Below, in pieces: positions 22,641 to 34,245 of a DNA stretch of 64,000 bases. The translations under genes and the position numbers were made by a program. Within the stretch, counting starts at the first letter, position 1. Each line of letters begins with the position of its first letter. Below the pieces are notes generated by a model. The model was not told the origin of the DNA and made no database searches. It worked only from the letters and a program-made list of their open reading frames with translations. The stretch comes from Apium graveolens (lineage: Eukaryota > Streptophyta > Magnoliopsida > Apiales > Apiaceae), in contig NW_027420618.1 in assembly GCF_009905375.1 (NCBI RefSeq), forward strand, positions 36,863 through 100,862, in the 5' to 3' direction.

Positions 22641-23417
22641 CTTTGCCGGATCCACTTTAACTCCTTCACTTCCAATGACATGCCCCAAAAATTGAACTTC
22701 CTTTAACCAAAACTCACATTTGGTAAACTTGGCATACAACTTCTCTTGACGAAGTATTTCCAATGCTATCCAGAGGTGTTGTTTATGTTCTTCTTCCGAC
22801 TTAGAATAAATAAGGATGTCATCAATGAACACCACGACAAACTTGTCCAAATACTTCTTAAATACTCGATTCATCAAATCCATAAATGCGGCCGGGGCGT
22901 TGGTCAAACCAAACGGCATTACTAGGAATTCATAATGCCCATATCTGGTCCTAAATGATGTCTTGGGAATATCTTCTTCTTTGATCTTTAATTGATGGTA
23001 TCCCGATCTCAAGTCAATCTTTGAAAAGCACTTTGCTCCTTTCAGCTGATCAAAAAGGTCATCTATTCTTGGTAGCGGGTAGCGGTTCTTGATCGTTACC
23101 TTATTCAACTCCCGATAATCTATGCATAATCGCATACTCCCATCTTTCTTCTTTACAAACAGAACATGTGCTCCCCATGGCGACGTACTTGGTCGTATCA
23201 CTCCCTTATCCAACAATTCTTGTAGCTGGCTCGCCAACTCTTTCATTTTTACTGGTGCCATCCTATATGGGGCCTTTGAAACTGGTTCCGTGCCTGAAGC
23301 AAGGTTAATCTCGGACTCAATTTGTCGATATGGTGGTAAGCCTGGTAGTTTTTCGGGAAACACATCTGGGAACTCGTTAACTACCGGTATATCTTCTATG
23401 CTGGGACTCCCTTTTTC
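22626..23417 (-). pseudogene. Gypsy B reverse transcriptase
   Basis: The polymerase domain copies element RNA to DNA. In frame with the protease above, it contains [65 protein letters not shown] and the catalytic [12 protein letters not shown], so the active-site aspartate pair is intact. It is cut off from the protease by a TGA at 23418-23420 and from RNase H by the frameshift near 22640. The first methionine seen is internal and not a real start. Confidence 0.9.
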
Positions 23418-23912
23418 TCAATCCATTACATAAGCTAGGAACGACTCACAACCTTTTCTAAGTAGCTTCTTAGCCTGAACAATTGTAAAAAATAGTTGCT
23501 CTTGCCTCTGCCCCTTAAATACTACCTTCTCTCCACTCTTCGTCTTTGAATACACTTTCTTGGTTTTACAATTAATCTGAGCGTTATTATCTCCTAACCA
23601 ATCCATTCCTAAAATTATATAAAACTCCCCCAACTTGAAGAGTATCAAGTCGGCTGAAAACTTATATCCCGAAATATCAATCTCACACTTCGGATAGAAT
23701 TGATTTACATGAATCTTCTCTTGGTTCGCAATTACCACATTTACTACCTCGCTCATAATCATTTTATCACATTGAAGCTTATCAACAAAAGATTCTGATA
23801 TGAAAGATCTTTTTGCTCCTGAATCAATCAATACTTTAGCTTTGACATTATTGAGTAAAAGTGTACCTGCTATCACCTCTGAATTCTGAACAGCATCCTT
23901 CATCCTTAGATC
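23418..23912 (-). pseudogene. Gypsy B aspartic protease
   Basis: This would cleave Gag-Pol. It lies in the gag frame after the TAG at 23913-23915. The catalytic motif reads LIDSGAKRSFIS, whereas D has LIDSGATRSFIS and C has LFDSGATKSFIS. The aspartate is kept, but the conserved threonine is lysine, which probably harms activity. The second signature, FYIILGMDWL, is present. A TGA at 23418-23420 ends it. Confidence 0.88.
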
Positions 23913-25118
23913 CTATGTCCTTGTTGCTTGCGGGGTTGGTGTAGGTGGTGGAGGTAATGCCAATACCTCAGCAGGCACGCTCGCACTGGTACTTGCCACA
24001 TTCATTAGAGCTTTGACTGGTCCGATTGCCTTACACTCCCTAGCCATGTGTCCAGTCTTCCCACACTTGTAGCACGTAACTCCTGGCTTCGGTATCTTGC
24101 ACTCATTCGCCAAATGTCCCTTCTGATTGCACCTATAGCATGTCATGCTCAACTTATTACACACTTCGGGGTGCCTTCTTCCACAGTGCTTGCATTCGGG
24201 TCTCTGGAACCTGTTTTCTCCAAATTGCCCTTGGCTTGCCTGAATGTTCCCCTTTGATTCTTGCCTTTTTTCCAAATTTCCCTTCTTTTGAAAATTTCCG
24301 CCCTTATGGAATCCGATCCTCTTTACATTCCGATCTTGTGAACTTCCCACTTCAGACTTTTCTCCATAAAATGGAACCTTCCTCTTCTTGTTATCCCTTT
24401 CCTTCCTTGACTGCATCCCATTATTTTCAATCAGAGCAGCTTTCTGTACTACTCCCGTATAAGTTTCAAGCTCAAACATAGCCACTCTATCTCTGATCCA
24501 AGGCTCCAGTCCTTGCTGAAATTTCTTTGTTTTTTCCTCCTCGGTGCTGGTATACTTTGTCACAAACCTTGACAACTCAATGAACTTCTTCTCATACTCC
24601 AATACAGTCATGTTCCCTTGCATCAGCTCCAAAAATTTAAGCTCCATCTGATTATGCATGTACTTAGGGTAATACTTGTCCAAAAATAACTTCTTAAATC
24701 TCTCCCAAGAAACCTGCTGAGTGACTTCCATAGCTTTTACTGATTCCCACCAATAGATGACTTCGCCCTTCAAGAAGTAAGTAGCATACGGCGTCTTCCG
24801 ATCGTCTCCTAACTGTACCAACTCAAAAGCCCTTTCCATCTCCTTGATCCATGTGTTAGCTATTACTGGATCAGTGGTATCATGAAATGCAGGTGGATTC
24901 ATATTCTGAAAAGCCTTGAAAGTGACAATCTGTCTAGGTGGTACTGGTGGTTCAGGTGGTTGGTGTGGTTCATGGTTATCTTGGTTTTCAATTCGCTGTT
25001 GAAGAGTTAGTTGTTGTTGGGCTATAGCATTTATTTGATGTTGCAAAGTTTCCAGTAGTCGAAGAATATTTGGGTCTGTGGTGGATGTGGTTGTTGGGTT
25101 CTTCTTTTTGGGAGGCAT
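23913..25118 (-). pseudogene. gag: Gypsy B gag, full length, cut from pol by a stop
   Basis: Structural polyprotein of the particle, 401 residues. It begins MPPKKKNPTTTS at the ATG at 25118 and has a glutamine-rich and proline-rich N-terminal part. A retrotransposon gag capsid domain spans about residues 85-220, with YFLKGEVIYWW and FLELMQGNMTVLEYEKKF. Two CCHC knuckles lie at about 327-340 and 349-362, after a degenerate third (CKHCGRRHPEVC). In D the frame runs on into protease, so the TAG at 23913 is a mutation or small replacement. This is the least damaged gag of the B/D family. Confidence 0.9.
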
Positions 25119-25436
25119 GATCCTGAAATAAGAGTTATGTCAAAACAGATACGAATAATAAAACAATTCGAGGGTATCGCATGGCATTCTTACTTACATA
25201 TGAGGTCAGGTTTTCAAATTAAGCAGATATGATGATTCATATAAAAGCGTATGATAACAGTTGAGAGCAATTGGAACAATAGAGCATAATTATTGAAATT
25301 TAAAGGTCACAGTACATGAGATTAGAACAAAGTCTGATTCTAGGATCAACAGGCTTATTTAAAGGAAATAACGGAAACAACTGGGAAATTCTACGGAGTC
25401 TGATAGTACAATAACATGAAAGGTAATTGGAAAGAA

Positions 25437-25793
25437 CTAAGGCTCCACTCCATCTGAACGGGGCTTGGTAGTCTTTTCCTCTCGAAGCGTCTTCACAATG
25501 CTTTGGAGCTCATCCGCCACCATCTGAATGACATACTGGCTGGTACGGTCCCGGTGCGCTGGCATCACCTCAAGCTTAGTGTTGACGTACTGAACAAAGG
25601 TCTAAAGTCTCGCAGTCATCTGCTCCTTGGGCTTCCCTTCATAGTTTCGGCTGTCTGGGTACACGTTCTATAGTCGGTCTATCAATCGGTCGTACTTTCC
25701 CTGAAGCATGTCAAACTCGCGCCTCAACTCAGCATACACGGTGAAAGCAATAGTATCGTCCGAACCAGAGGATGACGAGAAATGCGCCCTTTG
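25437..25793 (-). pseudogene. Leader ORF relic upstream of gag in B
   Basis: Unknown function. It is the counterpart of 47389-47741 in D. The frame opens just after an AG at 25794-25795 and would end at a TAG at 25437-25439, with in-frame stops where D reads RLKNV and RLETL. No ATG lies near the start in D or B. Confidence 0.55.
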
Positions 25794-25914
25794 CTAACAA
25801 CCAATAAGAGGAGTATTAATAATAAACTTACTTAACCTACTCTCTCGCATAATATCTATAACCTACACATATACCCTTTAACCTATTTGAGCTGTCCAGG
25901 GACTCTAAACCGTA

Positions 25915-25926
25915 GCTCTGATACCA
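25915..25926 (-). other. Primer-binding site of gypsy B
   Basis: Minus strand TGGTATCAGAGC, five bases inside the 5' LTR. Confidence 0.9.
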
Positions 25927-25931
25927 AAACC

Positions 25932-28900
25932 TGTCACACCCTAACTTAAACAGCAGATTTAATATAGCAATTACAACATTTAATAATTAAATAAACATAC
26001 CCAAAACCAAGATCTTACAGTTTAGGGTTTGGAACAGCCCAACACTACCATCTATTACAACTGATTTTAAATACCGAGTCCTCACACAAACTACTATCAC
26101 TTATTCTACCTGAGCTCGAACATAAGCATCAGCATCACAGGTCTTATGGGTAGTCTACTTGAATCTAACCATAGCTGCTAGCTGTAATATCAGGGTAAAG
26201 CAAGGAGTGAGCCAAATGCTCAACAAGTGCTAAACAATACGATACAAAACATAAATCGAGATATATATTAAAGAATATCAATGGGAAGACATAACCAGTG
26301 ATAACGAGAGATAAAACTTTGGGTGATGGCATCATTCCGTTTGTATCAAAACAATTTCAAAATCATATCTTAATCAAAATCATTTTATGACGCTACGGAT
26401 TATAGCCGGTGATCAGCCGCGAAGTAATCCCGAACCTCGCTGGGTTCTAAAACATTAATGGGAATCCCTAGAAAACTTTTATGCCTAATATAAGTGTGGA
26501 AAGGACTCGCATCTCAGTCCAGGTCCACTATTTAAAGAAAACATTTATCCCCCTTTGGGACCTAAAACCCACATTTTATTTATTTCAAAAACTGATGCCG
26601 ATTTATAACAAAATCTCTTTTACCGTAAACATTTTTTTATCAAGGGATTATAGATCAACTCGAAACACGGGAAATATGGTACTAAATCTCAGGGCCATGA
26701 TTCACAAAACTATACTCTATTAAAGTAACTGAATGGTTTTCATATATCAAAGATTAGACAAGGGGATTTAGTGAGGCTATTGGATATTTAAAAAGGGTAA
26801 TGCCAAATTGGGCTTTAAGCAAAGGTTTCTCATCAAGGTTCAAGTGTTGGATCATCAAGAAGATAAGCTTCATGAATACTAAGGGTGTTAAGGTATGCAG
26901 AAATGATCTTTAACTCAGGATATATTAGAATTGTCAAGCTTCAGGATAAGAAAGAGGGGTATCAATCAATGAGGAATCACTTTGATAAGTATCTGACTAT
27001 CAGGGTTCAAGGTAAGGTTCTATAGGGGTTCAAGTATCAGGATGAGATATCAATACTTAGGAATCATCAGCATGTTAATCAAGAGAATCAACCAAGAGTT
27101 ATAACTACCCTTTCTTTTATCATGGCATCACTATATAATTCAAAGATAAACATTACATACGCTTGATTTAATATATCAAATGACACAGGATAGTTGCAGC
27201 ATGTATGAACTATTAGCAGTAAATATGAAGGACAAGTTGAATCACTTGCCTTGAGAAAGGCTGGTCTGGTCTGACTGGTAGGAGCAACAACTGGAGCTTC
27301 ACTCGACCTTTATGGCAAGTTTTCCCTCGTCTCGAGATCCTACATAAATAATAATAATCCTCATTATAATATACTCTCACCAACTTAACCTATTTACAAC
27401 CCAAATTTAAACACGGATGGCACTTAAGCCTATATGTACTTAATTTATAATCACCTTTAATTTATAATTGCACACACATAGCCACATAATCACATATCAT
27501 ATATTAATACCAAATAACACCATATACACCATAATGCAACACTAGGCTTGGATGATCTCGACTCACAACTTAAGTCACTTGATCGCTAAACTAGACAAAG
27601 TCTTCTAATTTTGGCTTCCTAACTCGATGTGCCTTTACTAAACTATCCAAAACCTATTGACCCTCACTTGTGCCTTTTGCTCTACTAACCTTATACTATC
27701 TTACAACTATGGTGGTCAACCTAAATCTCACTCCTAAGTGTTCTAAAACTATGTGATAAGTGAAAGTGCTCACTGGTGCAAATTTCAGAATGACAACTAT
27801 GGTTTCTTGAGTGTATTAGACACTCTTAAACTACATGTTTTCCTTAAAAACTTTTACACAAGACTCTCCTTACCTAAGGGCATCTCCCAAAATTGATGTG
27901 GCTCAAGGGCCTGGCTTAGGCCTTCTTGGGCCTAAGTTAAAAGTCCATGGTTCCCCTGTTTTCCTGGGCAGAAAACACCCTAACTTGAATTAACTTGTGA
28001 CAAATTGGTTCTAACTCATATCCTATGAACTATGGTTGGGAAAACTTCTCTGACAATCCCTCTAACTAAGGCCCAACAGGGCCTAATGAGGGCCTACCCA
28101 TGACATGGTCAAATCTCCTTATTTCTAAGTTACAACAAAACTGTCCCCTGCTGGACAGATTTTGTTATTCTACTTGTGCACCTAACCAAACGACATGCAA
28201 ACCTCCAACCAACACCTAAAAACTTTTATATACTCCTAATACTAACTTCTGGTGGCTTGGGCCTCAAAGTGCACATAAATTACATGGTCAAAACTCACTC
28301 TAAACCTCAGGGTACTAAACTGATTTTCTGCAAAAATTATAACTCTCCTTTCTCCAAGGTTTTGACTTGACAAACTCAACCACCAACAACCCAATACCCA
28401 AACCAAGACTTAAACATGGTGATCTACTGAACTAACTCCCTTATACTCAAAATAATCTTGGTGGAGATCATCCTTACCTAAGGTGCAATCATGGAAAAAC
28501 AAAAGAAACCACATTTCACAACTCACAAATCATCAAGTTTTTTTGAAACAACAAGTTATGCATTTTATAAAAGATATACACGACTTATTACCATGCATAA
28601 AGAAGCATTAATCAATATTAACACATTATTCCTACTGAAATTAAAGCTTACTTATAAAATCTTTCCAAATGATCAAAATCTTATAACATTCTAAATGAAA
28701 TCCACATGCATGCATGTCTTCGAGTTTTGCAAGCCAAACAACATGTTTTCTAAATATGTTTTACCATGAAATTGACATGCAACCCTAGCATAAGCTATAT
28801 CTAGATTATCACTTAGCATGCAAAGGGTTTTATCAAGACTTCACTAAGATTTTCATGTTATCATCACAAAAACACACAAAGTGGAACATGACAACCAAAA

Positions 28901-29889
28901 CACCATCCATTCGGCTCCTATCAAGTCATGGACGAATGGATTAGGGTGAAAACAACAATTGCATGAGTGTAGCATACTCGTGTCTAGCCATTCTCAACCC
29001 TTTGCTACTATAACTCATGGTGAAAGCCTTGAATTCACAAGAATCAAGGATATTCACTTGGAGTTTTAACAAAACACCACCATGCAAGGTCAACACATAA
29101 GTTTTTCTACTCTAAACTCTTAAGATATACAAGAACAACATGTAGGGAGTAGGATTACTTGGTAATAGGATGATTATTTGAGTGAGAAATAAGAAAGAAG
29201 GGGATGGAGGCTCGGTTTTTGGGAATTGCCGAGAGGGGAGGGGGAAAAGCCGAGAGGGGGGGGAGGAAGGAGGGAGGAGAAAGTGTGGTGTGAGTGGAGT
29301 GAATGATCATGCCATTTGCTTGTTTTATGGTTTTTGATTTGACAAAATGTGAGTGGGAATGAGAATTGACATGACCACCCTTCCACTTAAACTTGGATCA
29401 ATTTGCATGCAAGGGTAAAGAAGGAATTTGGCTAGAAAATAAGAGTTAGTGGGGTGGTAATTGTCTCTTTAGCCCTTTTGGATTGAATAGAAAGGATTTG
29501 CATGCAAGGACAACTATGTAATTTTCTAATTATAACAATTAACATTGATAAAGATTTATTTTTATAAAATAAAACACAAGTTCAAAAATTATAAAATTTA
29601 TACCATAAAATAACTTGGATTTTTAGAAATTTTATAAAACTGCTTTTGAATTTTGTGAACAAATAACTTTTAAAAAGATATTTATTCAAGGTTTAAAAAT
29701 TTCCTTATAAATCAAAAATGAAATAAATAAATAATTTTTTTACTTTGAAAATTCATATACCACATAACGAAAATTTAAGACGCAAAATTCTCATTCACAC
29801 AAGCATACAATAGTTGAATATATTGGCATTCAGCTTTATAATTACACCAAATTTACAATTAATATTACACAGAAATGCCGGGTGTAACA
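25932..29889 (-). repeat. 5' LTR of gypsy B
   Basis: 3958 bp, collinear with 16526-20475, with TG...CA ends on the plus strand as well (TGTCACACCC...GTGTAACA). It would hold the promoter for genomic RNA; I cannot place a TATA box with confidence. Confidence 0.92.
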
Positions 29890-29894
29890 TAAAC
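29890..29894. repeat. Target-site duplication, right, of gypsy B
   Basis: TAAAC, identical to 16521-16525; it interrupts the Sirevirus 3' LTR. Confidence 0.8.
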
Positions 29895-29935
29895 ATAAAT
29901 CATATTAGCCATGACATTATCAAATATATCTAACA
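29890..29935 (-). repeat. Sirevirus S 3' LTR, start
   Basis: Minus strand TGTTAGATATATTTGATAAT and onward, directly after the polypurine tract. It continues at 16525 beyond gypsy B. Confidence 0.8.
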
Positions 29936-29950
29936 ATCTCCCCCAACTTG
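29936..29950 (-). other. Polypurine tract of Sirevirus S
   Basis: Minus strand AAGTTGGGGGAGAT immediately before the LTR start TGTTAG. Confidence 0.8.
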
Positions 29951-30139
29951 TAAATTAGCAAAATATACAAGTTTAACGGATATTTGATGATGTCAAAAAC
30001 ATTAAGTACAAATGCATGAGAATTAGACTAGATAACTACAACTTACAGTCCTTAAAGCTTTACCAATCTTTAACTTCTGATAAAAACTTCAGTCTGTACA
30101 AATATCAGAATTTAAGCAGTTGTAGATCTTGACTTGGCT
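29951..30139 (-). other. Sirevirus 3' untranslated stretch
   Basis: No coding frame. AT-rich sequence between the third ORF and the polypurine tract. Confidence 0.6.
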
Positions 30140-31213
30140 TCATCTTCTGATCTCTCTGATGTCAGAAGTTGTTCTGAGATAGTTCTTCAACAAACATCTC
30201 TCAGCATATCTAAGTTCATCAATCATTCTCCTTTTAGCATCTTTAAGCTCTGCATTATCTTCACCAATTTGAAAGATTGCAGCCCTGAGATCATTAATCT
30301 TTGCTTTTCTTATATCCTGATCCAGTCTGATCAAATAAGCTTTATCAGACTCAAGATTGAATTCCACAGCCCTGTAACCCAGAAAGGTAGTTATAATTTG
30401 AGCAGTGTTGGGCTTCATTTCAACTATATCACCCTTGTGATCTCTGTACTTTGGAACATATGTGCTGTCAGATTTAACAGAATAAAGCCTTTTCTGTCTC
30501 AGAATCTGATCCTTCAAATAATTTGCAGTACTTCCTGTCAATCTGTCATCCACTTGAAGTAAGAATAGTACATGCTCCAATTCTTCAAAATACTTCAATG
30601 GAATGGCATTTTGCCTTATATGATAAACCCTACCATCTGTCATAAAGTACAACAAGATGTGTTCTTTCAAGTAGGTATGGTAAACCATTTGTACAGATTC
30701 CAGTTGATTCAATCTCTCAGGAGTTGCTCCAATACCTGGTTCACTCAAGGAAGTTGGATCATTGGTAGTGTTCTGTATTCTTCTTTCATCAGCACTTCCC
30801 AATCCATTTTTATCTCTTGCTTCCTTCCCTGTAACTACTCTTGCTTCAAAACCACTTGCAGCAGTCTTCAAAGGTTGAGTCTGTTTTGCTTTAGTGAATC
30901 CTGGTAGAAGTGTCTTTGGTCTGTCTTCTGATATCAAGTTAACTTGAGCCATGTCAGAGGTTACTTGCTTCTTCAAAATATCAGAACTTACAGTCTCTTG
31001 ACTCTGAACAACTTGAGCCATGTCAGAGGTTGTTTTAAGAACTTTTCTCGAAGTCAGAGCAAGATCATCCTTTTCTTCAGTGATTTCTTCATTCTCAGGA
31101 GGCACATAAACCTTGATAGGTTCACCAATCTTTTCTTTACCCTTGGATCTTGGATCTATCTGCGGTTGTGATTTAGCCAATGTTACTTCAGTATTTGTCC
31201 TTTCTTTTATCAC
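30140..31213 (-). pseudogene. Sirevirus third ORF, C-terminal part after a frameshift
   Basis: A 357-residue frame overlaps the end of the 884-residue ORF by four bases. Its apparent start is a GTG and not a convincing initiation codon. Sense-frame sequence reads back through the overlap to the A-run near 31240, so a one-base homopolymer contraction most likely split a single ORF of about 1240 residues. It is hydrophilic, with a glutamate-rich part (VPPENEEITEEKDD) and repeated TSDMAQV words. The C-terminal third has regular charged and leucine positions (about residues 290-345) that may be a coiled coil. Function unknown. Confidence 0.75.
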
Positions 31214-33864
31214 AATGCCTTTGAGTTTTGGAAGTGTTTTTTTTCAGAAGCTTCAGATTTAGATGTGACTTTTTCTGATTTAAGTATGGCTTCTTCTTCC
31301 ATTAAACTCTCCAAGTCCATTCCTGGATTTTCCTGAAGAAATAACTGTCTTGACATTTCTTCATCAAGATCTAAAAGTTCATCAGAATTTATCCTTTTAC
31401 CAGTAGCAGAACTAATTCTTTTCCCAGTATCAGAACTTGTCCTGTGACTTGTGATTTCAGCTTTTCTTGATGAGAAACCTCTACCTTGACTATGACCTCT
31501 ACCCATTCCAGAGTTTCCTTGATCATCCTTTTCATCATCCTTCCCTTTCAGTGTCTTGCCAGTCTTGTATTTGGACTTAATTACTTTCTCCCCCCTTTTG
31601 GCATCAGCAGGTAGTAGAAGAGAGACAAGAAATTCCACTGAGGCTTGGATTTCAGTAAGTTGAGATTGCTGAAAAGCTTGATTTTTCAGAATATCATCAA
31701 TCTGAGCTTGTTGTGTCTCTTGAGTCTTCTCAATATAAGCAATCCTGTCAAAGGTAGGTTGGAAGAACTTTTTCTTATCAATCTTTTGAACTTGTTCCTG
31801 TTTGATGAATTCTTCCTGAATCTTGTGTAGCTCTGCATGAGTAGTTGAATGGAGATATTGAAGATGTTTAGTACTCAATGCAGTGACTCTGAGCTGGGTT
31901 TTGAAATCATCAGAAATTAACATTTCATCAGCTTTTGTCAAGTGCTCAGCAAGATGTTGTGCATTTGGAACACAGGAAACTGAGTTCCATTCTTTAGTCC
32001 ACTCCTGTCCTGCAGGAGTTTCACTCCAAGGCACTAGTGCTTCTCTGGTAACAAACTTCTTAACAAGTTCAGATTTAAGAATAGTTTGTTGAGGAGCATG
32101 TCCTGAAGGACCTGCTTCATCAGCATCTGCATTTGGAGCAGCATCACCAGTATCTCCAGCATTTGCAGCATCAGAACTTACATAATCAGAATATTCTGAT
32201 AGAATAACAGTGTGAGTAGCAATGGAGGCTTCAGCATCCTCTAATTGCTGATCTAGTTCCAAGTTCTGATCAATAGCCATATCCTGATGTTCACTTATAT
32301 TCTGATCATCAGCATCTAGATGTAGAGAAGGTGTAGTAGATAATTCTGGAGTTTGAGCAGCATCAGTAACAGGTGTTATTGATGGATTAGTTGCTTTTGG
32401 AGCTTCTAAGCAAATGATTTCAGGCACAACCAAGGTATGGATATCTATATCAGCACTTGTGCATGTATTAACAGGAGATACAGATGGTGTGTTGGCCTTT
32501 TCAGTAACAGCTTCTTGAGGTGGAGTTGATGGAGAAGTAGTGTCTGGAGCAGATTCTTTTTCTTGTGAGATCAGAGATTCCTGATCCCCTTCCTTAGCTG
32601 CTGCTTCTTCATCATCTGAAACTGGCCTTTTTGCCCTCTGTTTCTTGTATCTCTTTGTAGATATGGATTCCTTGGGACTTTCAGGAACAGTCATTCTTCT
32701 AAGCCTCTTAAGAAGCCTAGAGCCCCCAATTCCGGAATCCTTCTGAGAAGTCACTTTCTCAGCTTCTTTAACAACAGGTTCTGAAGAAGGAACCTGTTCC
32801 TCAGTATCAGATTCATCTCTCAAAGAAATCTTCCTTCTCTTTTGAGGTGTTTGAGGAACAGTCTTTGTCCTCTTTGGCTTGGAAGATGAAAGCTTCACAG
32901 TAGGTGCTGAGGATGAGGGTTGAATTGTCTGTGAAGTGGAGAGATAGGATTTGATATATTGCCTGAGGGTTGGTTGAGTAGAATGAGTGGTATGTTCTGA
33001 TGGTTGTTGTGATGTTTGGGAGGTGGTGGTTGGTTGGACATCAGAATAAACAGATCTATAGGAATCAGGATCAGCATTTACTAAGATCTGTTTTACAGAC
33101 TGAGGAATCTGTAAAGATCTAACCACTGGTTTCTTAGTGTCAGCATTTACCAGGTTATTAAAGTATCGTTTTGCAACCTTAAAAGGTGGAGTTAAGGAAC
33201 TGACTAAGTGAGGTTCATCAGTACAAAAAGTATATATAAGTTGACAGAATCTAGCAAAGTAGACAACATTCCTATCCTCTGTCATCCTATCCCCAATAAA
33301 ACCAATTATAGCCGTTGCAAAATCAAAATGAGTTTGGTTTATGATGGCATACTCGATGTGCTGACTCATTATGGGGATGGCATCAAAATTCGAACACTTG
33401 TTCCCAAAAGCTTTAGTGATGCAGTCGAAGAAGAAGCTCCATTCCCTTCTGATATGAGCCTGTTTCAACTGCCCAAGCTTTTCCAAACTCTGTTCATACC
33501 CCAAACTGGCCATTAACTCCTGAAGAGCTGATTCCTCTAGAATTAAAAAAGTACATCCTTCTGGGAGATGTAGAGCCTTACGTATTGTACCAGGAGTGAC
33601 TGTATATGGAGAATCACCCACTTCGAAAACAATACTAGGAGTACCATTTGGACCACCATTATCAAAGTTTCCAGTCTTCCAAAGTGTCAGAACTTGTTGG
33701 CTTGAGAATACTGAAGGTTGGGTCAATGCATACCCGATTTCACTGTGTGCAAGAAGGTCTTGCACAAAATGCAATTCAGACAGAGCTTCAGCATTATCAA
33801 GAATTGCAGCATAGTTGTTTGGAACAAATTTTGCTCCATCAATGATTAAATCCTTAGGTGCCAT
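31210..33864 (-). CDS. Sirevirus third ORF (env-like position), main part
   Basis: Unknown function. The ATG at 33864 opens 884 residues (MAPKDLIIDGAKFVPNNYAA). Residues 1-275 form a conserved-looking globular part found in the extra ORF of plant Sireviruses. Residues 276-600 are Ser/Thr/Pro-rich and acidic, with basic clusters near 329-346 (KPKRTKTVPQTPQKRRKI) and 383-413 that could be nuclear signals. A likely coiled coil spans about 660-750. I see no signal peptide and no clear membrane segment, so the position-based label env-like has no support in the protein. It ends at a TGA caused by an eight-A run at 31237-31244; the frame then continues as the next entry. It lies after pol, separated by the C insertion. 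Confidence 0.8.
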   Translation of the reverse strand: MAPKDLIIDGAKFVPNNYAAILDNAEALSELHFVQDLLAHSEIGYALTQPSVFSSQQVLTLWKTGNFDNGGPNGTPSIVFEVGDSPYTVTPGTIRKALHLPEGCTFLILEESALQELMASLGYEQSLEKLGQLKQAHIRREWSFFFDCITKAFGNKCSNFDAIPIMSQHIEYAIINQTHFDFATAIIGFIGDRMTEDRNVVYFARFCQLIYTFCTDEPHLVSSLTPPFKVAKRYFNNLVNADTKKPVVRSLQIPQSVKQILVNADPDSYRSVYSDVQPTTTSQTSQQPSEHTTHSTQPTLRQYIKSYLSTSQTIQPSSSAPTVKLSSSKPKRTKTVPQTPQKRRKISLRDESDTEEQVPSSEPVVKEAEKVTSQKDSGIGGSRLLKRLRRMTVPESPKESISTKRYKKQRAKRPVSDDEEAAAKEGDQESLISQEKESAPDTTSPSTPPQEAVTEKANTPSVSPVNTCTSADIDIHTLVVPEIICLEAPKATNPSITPVTDAAQTPELSTTPSLHLDADDQNISEHQDMAIDQNLELDQQLEDAEASIATHTVILSEYSDYVSSDAANAGDTGDAAPNADADEAGPSGHAPQQTILKSELVKKFVTREALVPWSETPAGQEWTKEWNSVSCVPNAQHLAEHLTKADEMLISDDFKTQLRVTALSTKHLQYLHSTTHAELHKIQEEFIKQEQVQKIDKKKFFQPTFDRIAYIEKTQETQQAQIDDILKNQAFQQSQLTEIQASVEFLVSLLLPADAKRGEKVIKSKYKTGKTLKGKDDEKDDQGNSGMGRGHSQGRGFSSRKAEITSHRTSSDTGKRISSATGKRINSDELLDLDEEMSRQLFLQENPGMDLESLMEEEAILKSEKVTSKSEASEKKHFQNSKAL

Positions 33865-34240
33865 GAAATGAATCGAGATGGATAAGTGCCTGTTAGGTGT
33901 TTGATAGAATGTCTATATGAAAAACCAACGTTAGAAGAAGAAAGAGAGTAAAAGCAAATAGAGAGAAAAAGTATGAAAGGAAATAAAAGATTAAAAAATC
34001 CTCTCTCTGTCTTACTTATACTTTTTTTTTTAAAATGTAACCGTTGGAAACCTGTCAGACATGCAGTAAAAACGAATAGTTAATGGGCACGAGAAAACAG
34101 TAATCATTACTTACCCACTTGCAGTTTTTCAAGGAAAAACCGTTCCACTTACCCAGTTATTCCATTAATCAAGGTGAAACAGTGTTAATTCAAAATTGAA
34201 ACTGTTCCCACTTATTTAATTTTTTTTTCACCCCCAGAGT
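33865..34240 (-). other. Sirevirus spacer between pol and third ORF, left piece
   Basis: Non-coding, with homopolymer runs. It is continuous with 61960 onward once element C is removed, and probably contains the leader of the third ORF. Confidence 0.6.
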
Positions 34241-34245
34241 TGATG
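34241..34245. repeat. Target-site duplication, left, of gypsy C
   Basis: TGATG, identical to 61955-61959. Confidence 0.85.

Larger units (their letters stand above)
16526..29889 (-). mobile_element. Ty3/gypsy chromovirus B, complete with both LTRs
   Basis: The element spans 13.4 kb between TAAAC duplications: 3' LTR 16526-20475, PPT, pol and gag on the minus strand, leader ORF relic, primer site 25915-25926 and 5' LTR 25932-29889. LTRs start TGTCACACCC and end GTGTAACA. A C-terminal chromodomain and gag-protease-RT-RNase H-integrase order put it among chromoviruses, probably the Tekay/Del group (inference from the long LTR and chromodomain). Coding frames carry three nonsense codons and two frameshifts. 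D is a sister copy. Confidence 0.92.

Noticed and set aside
30134..30907. Plus-strand open frames opposite the Sirevirus third ORF
   Set aside because: They are shadows of the minus-strand frame. They follow its codon pattern and have no recognisable domain.
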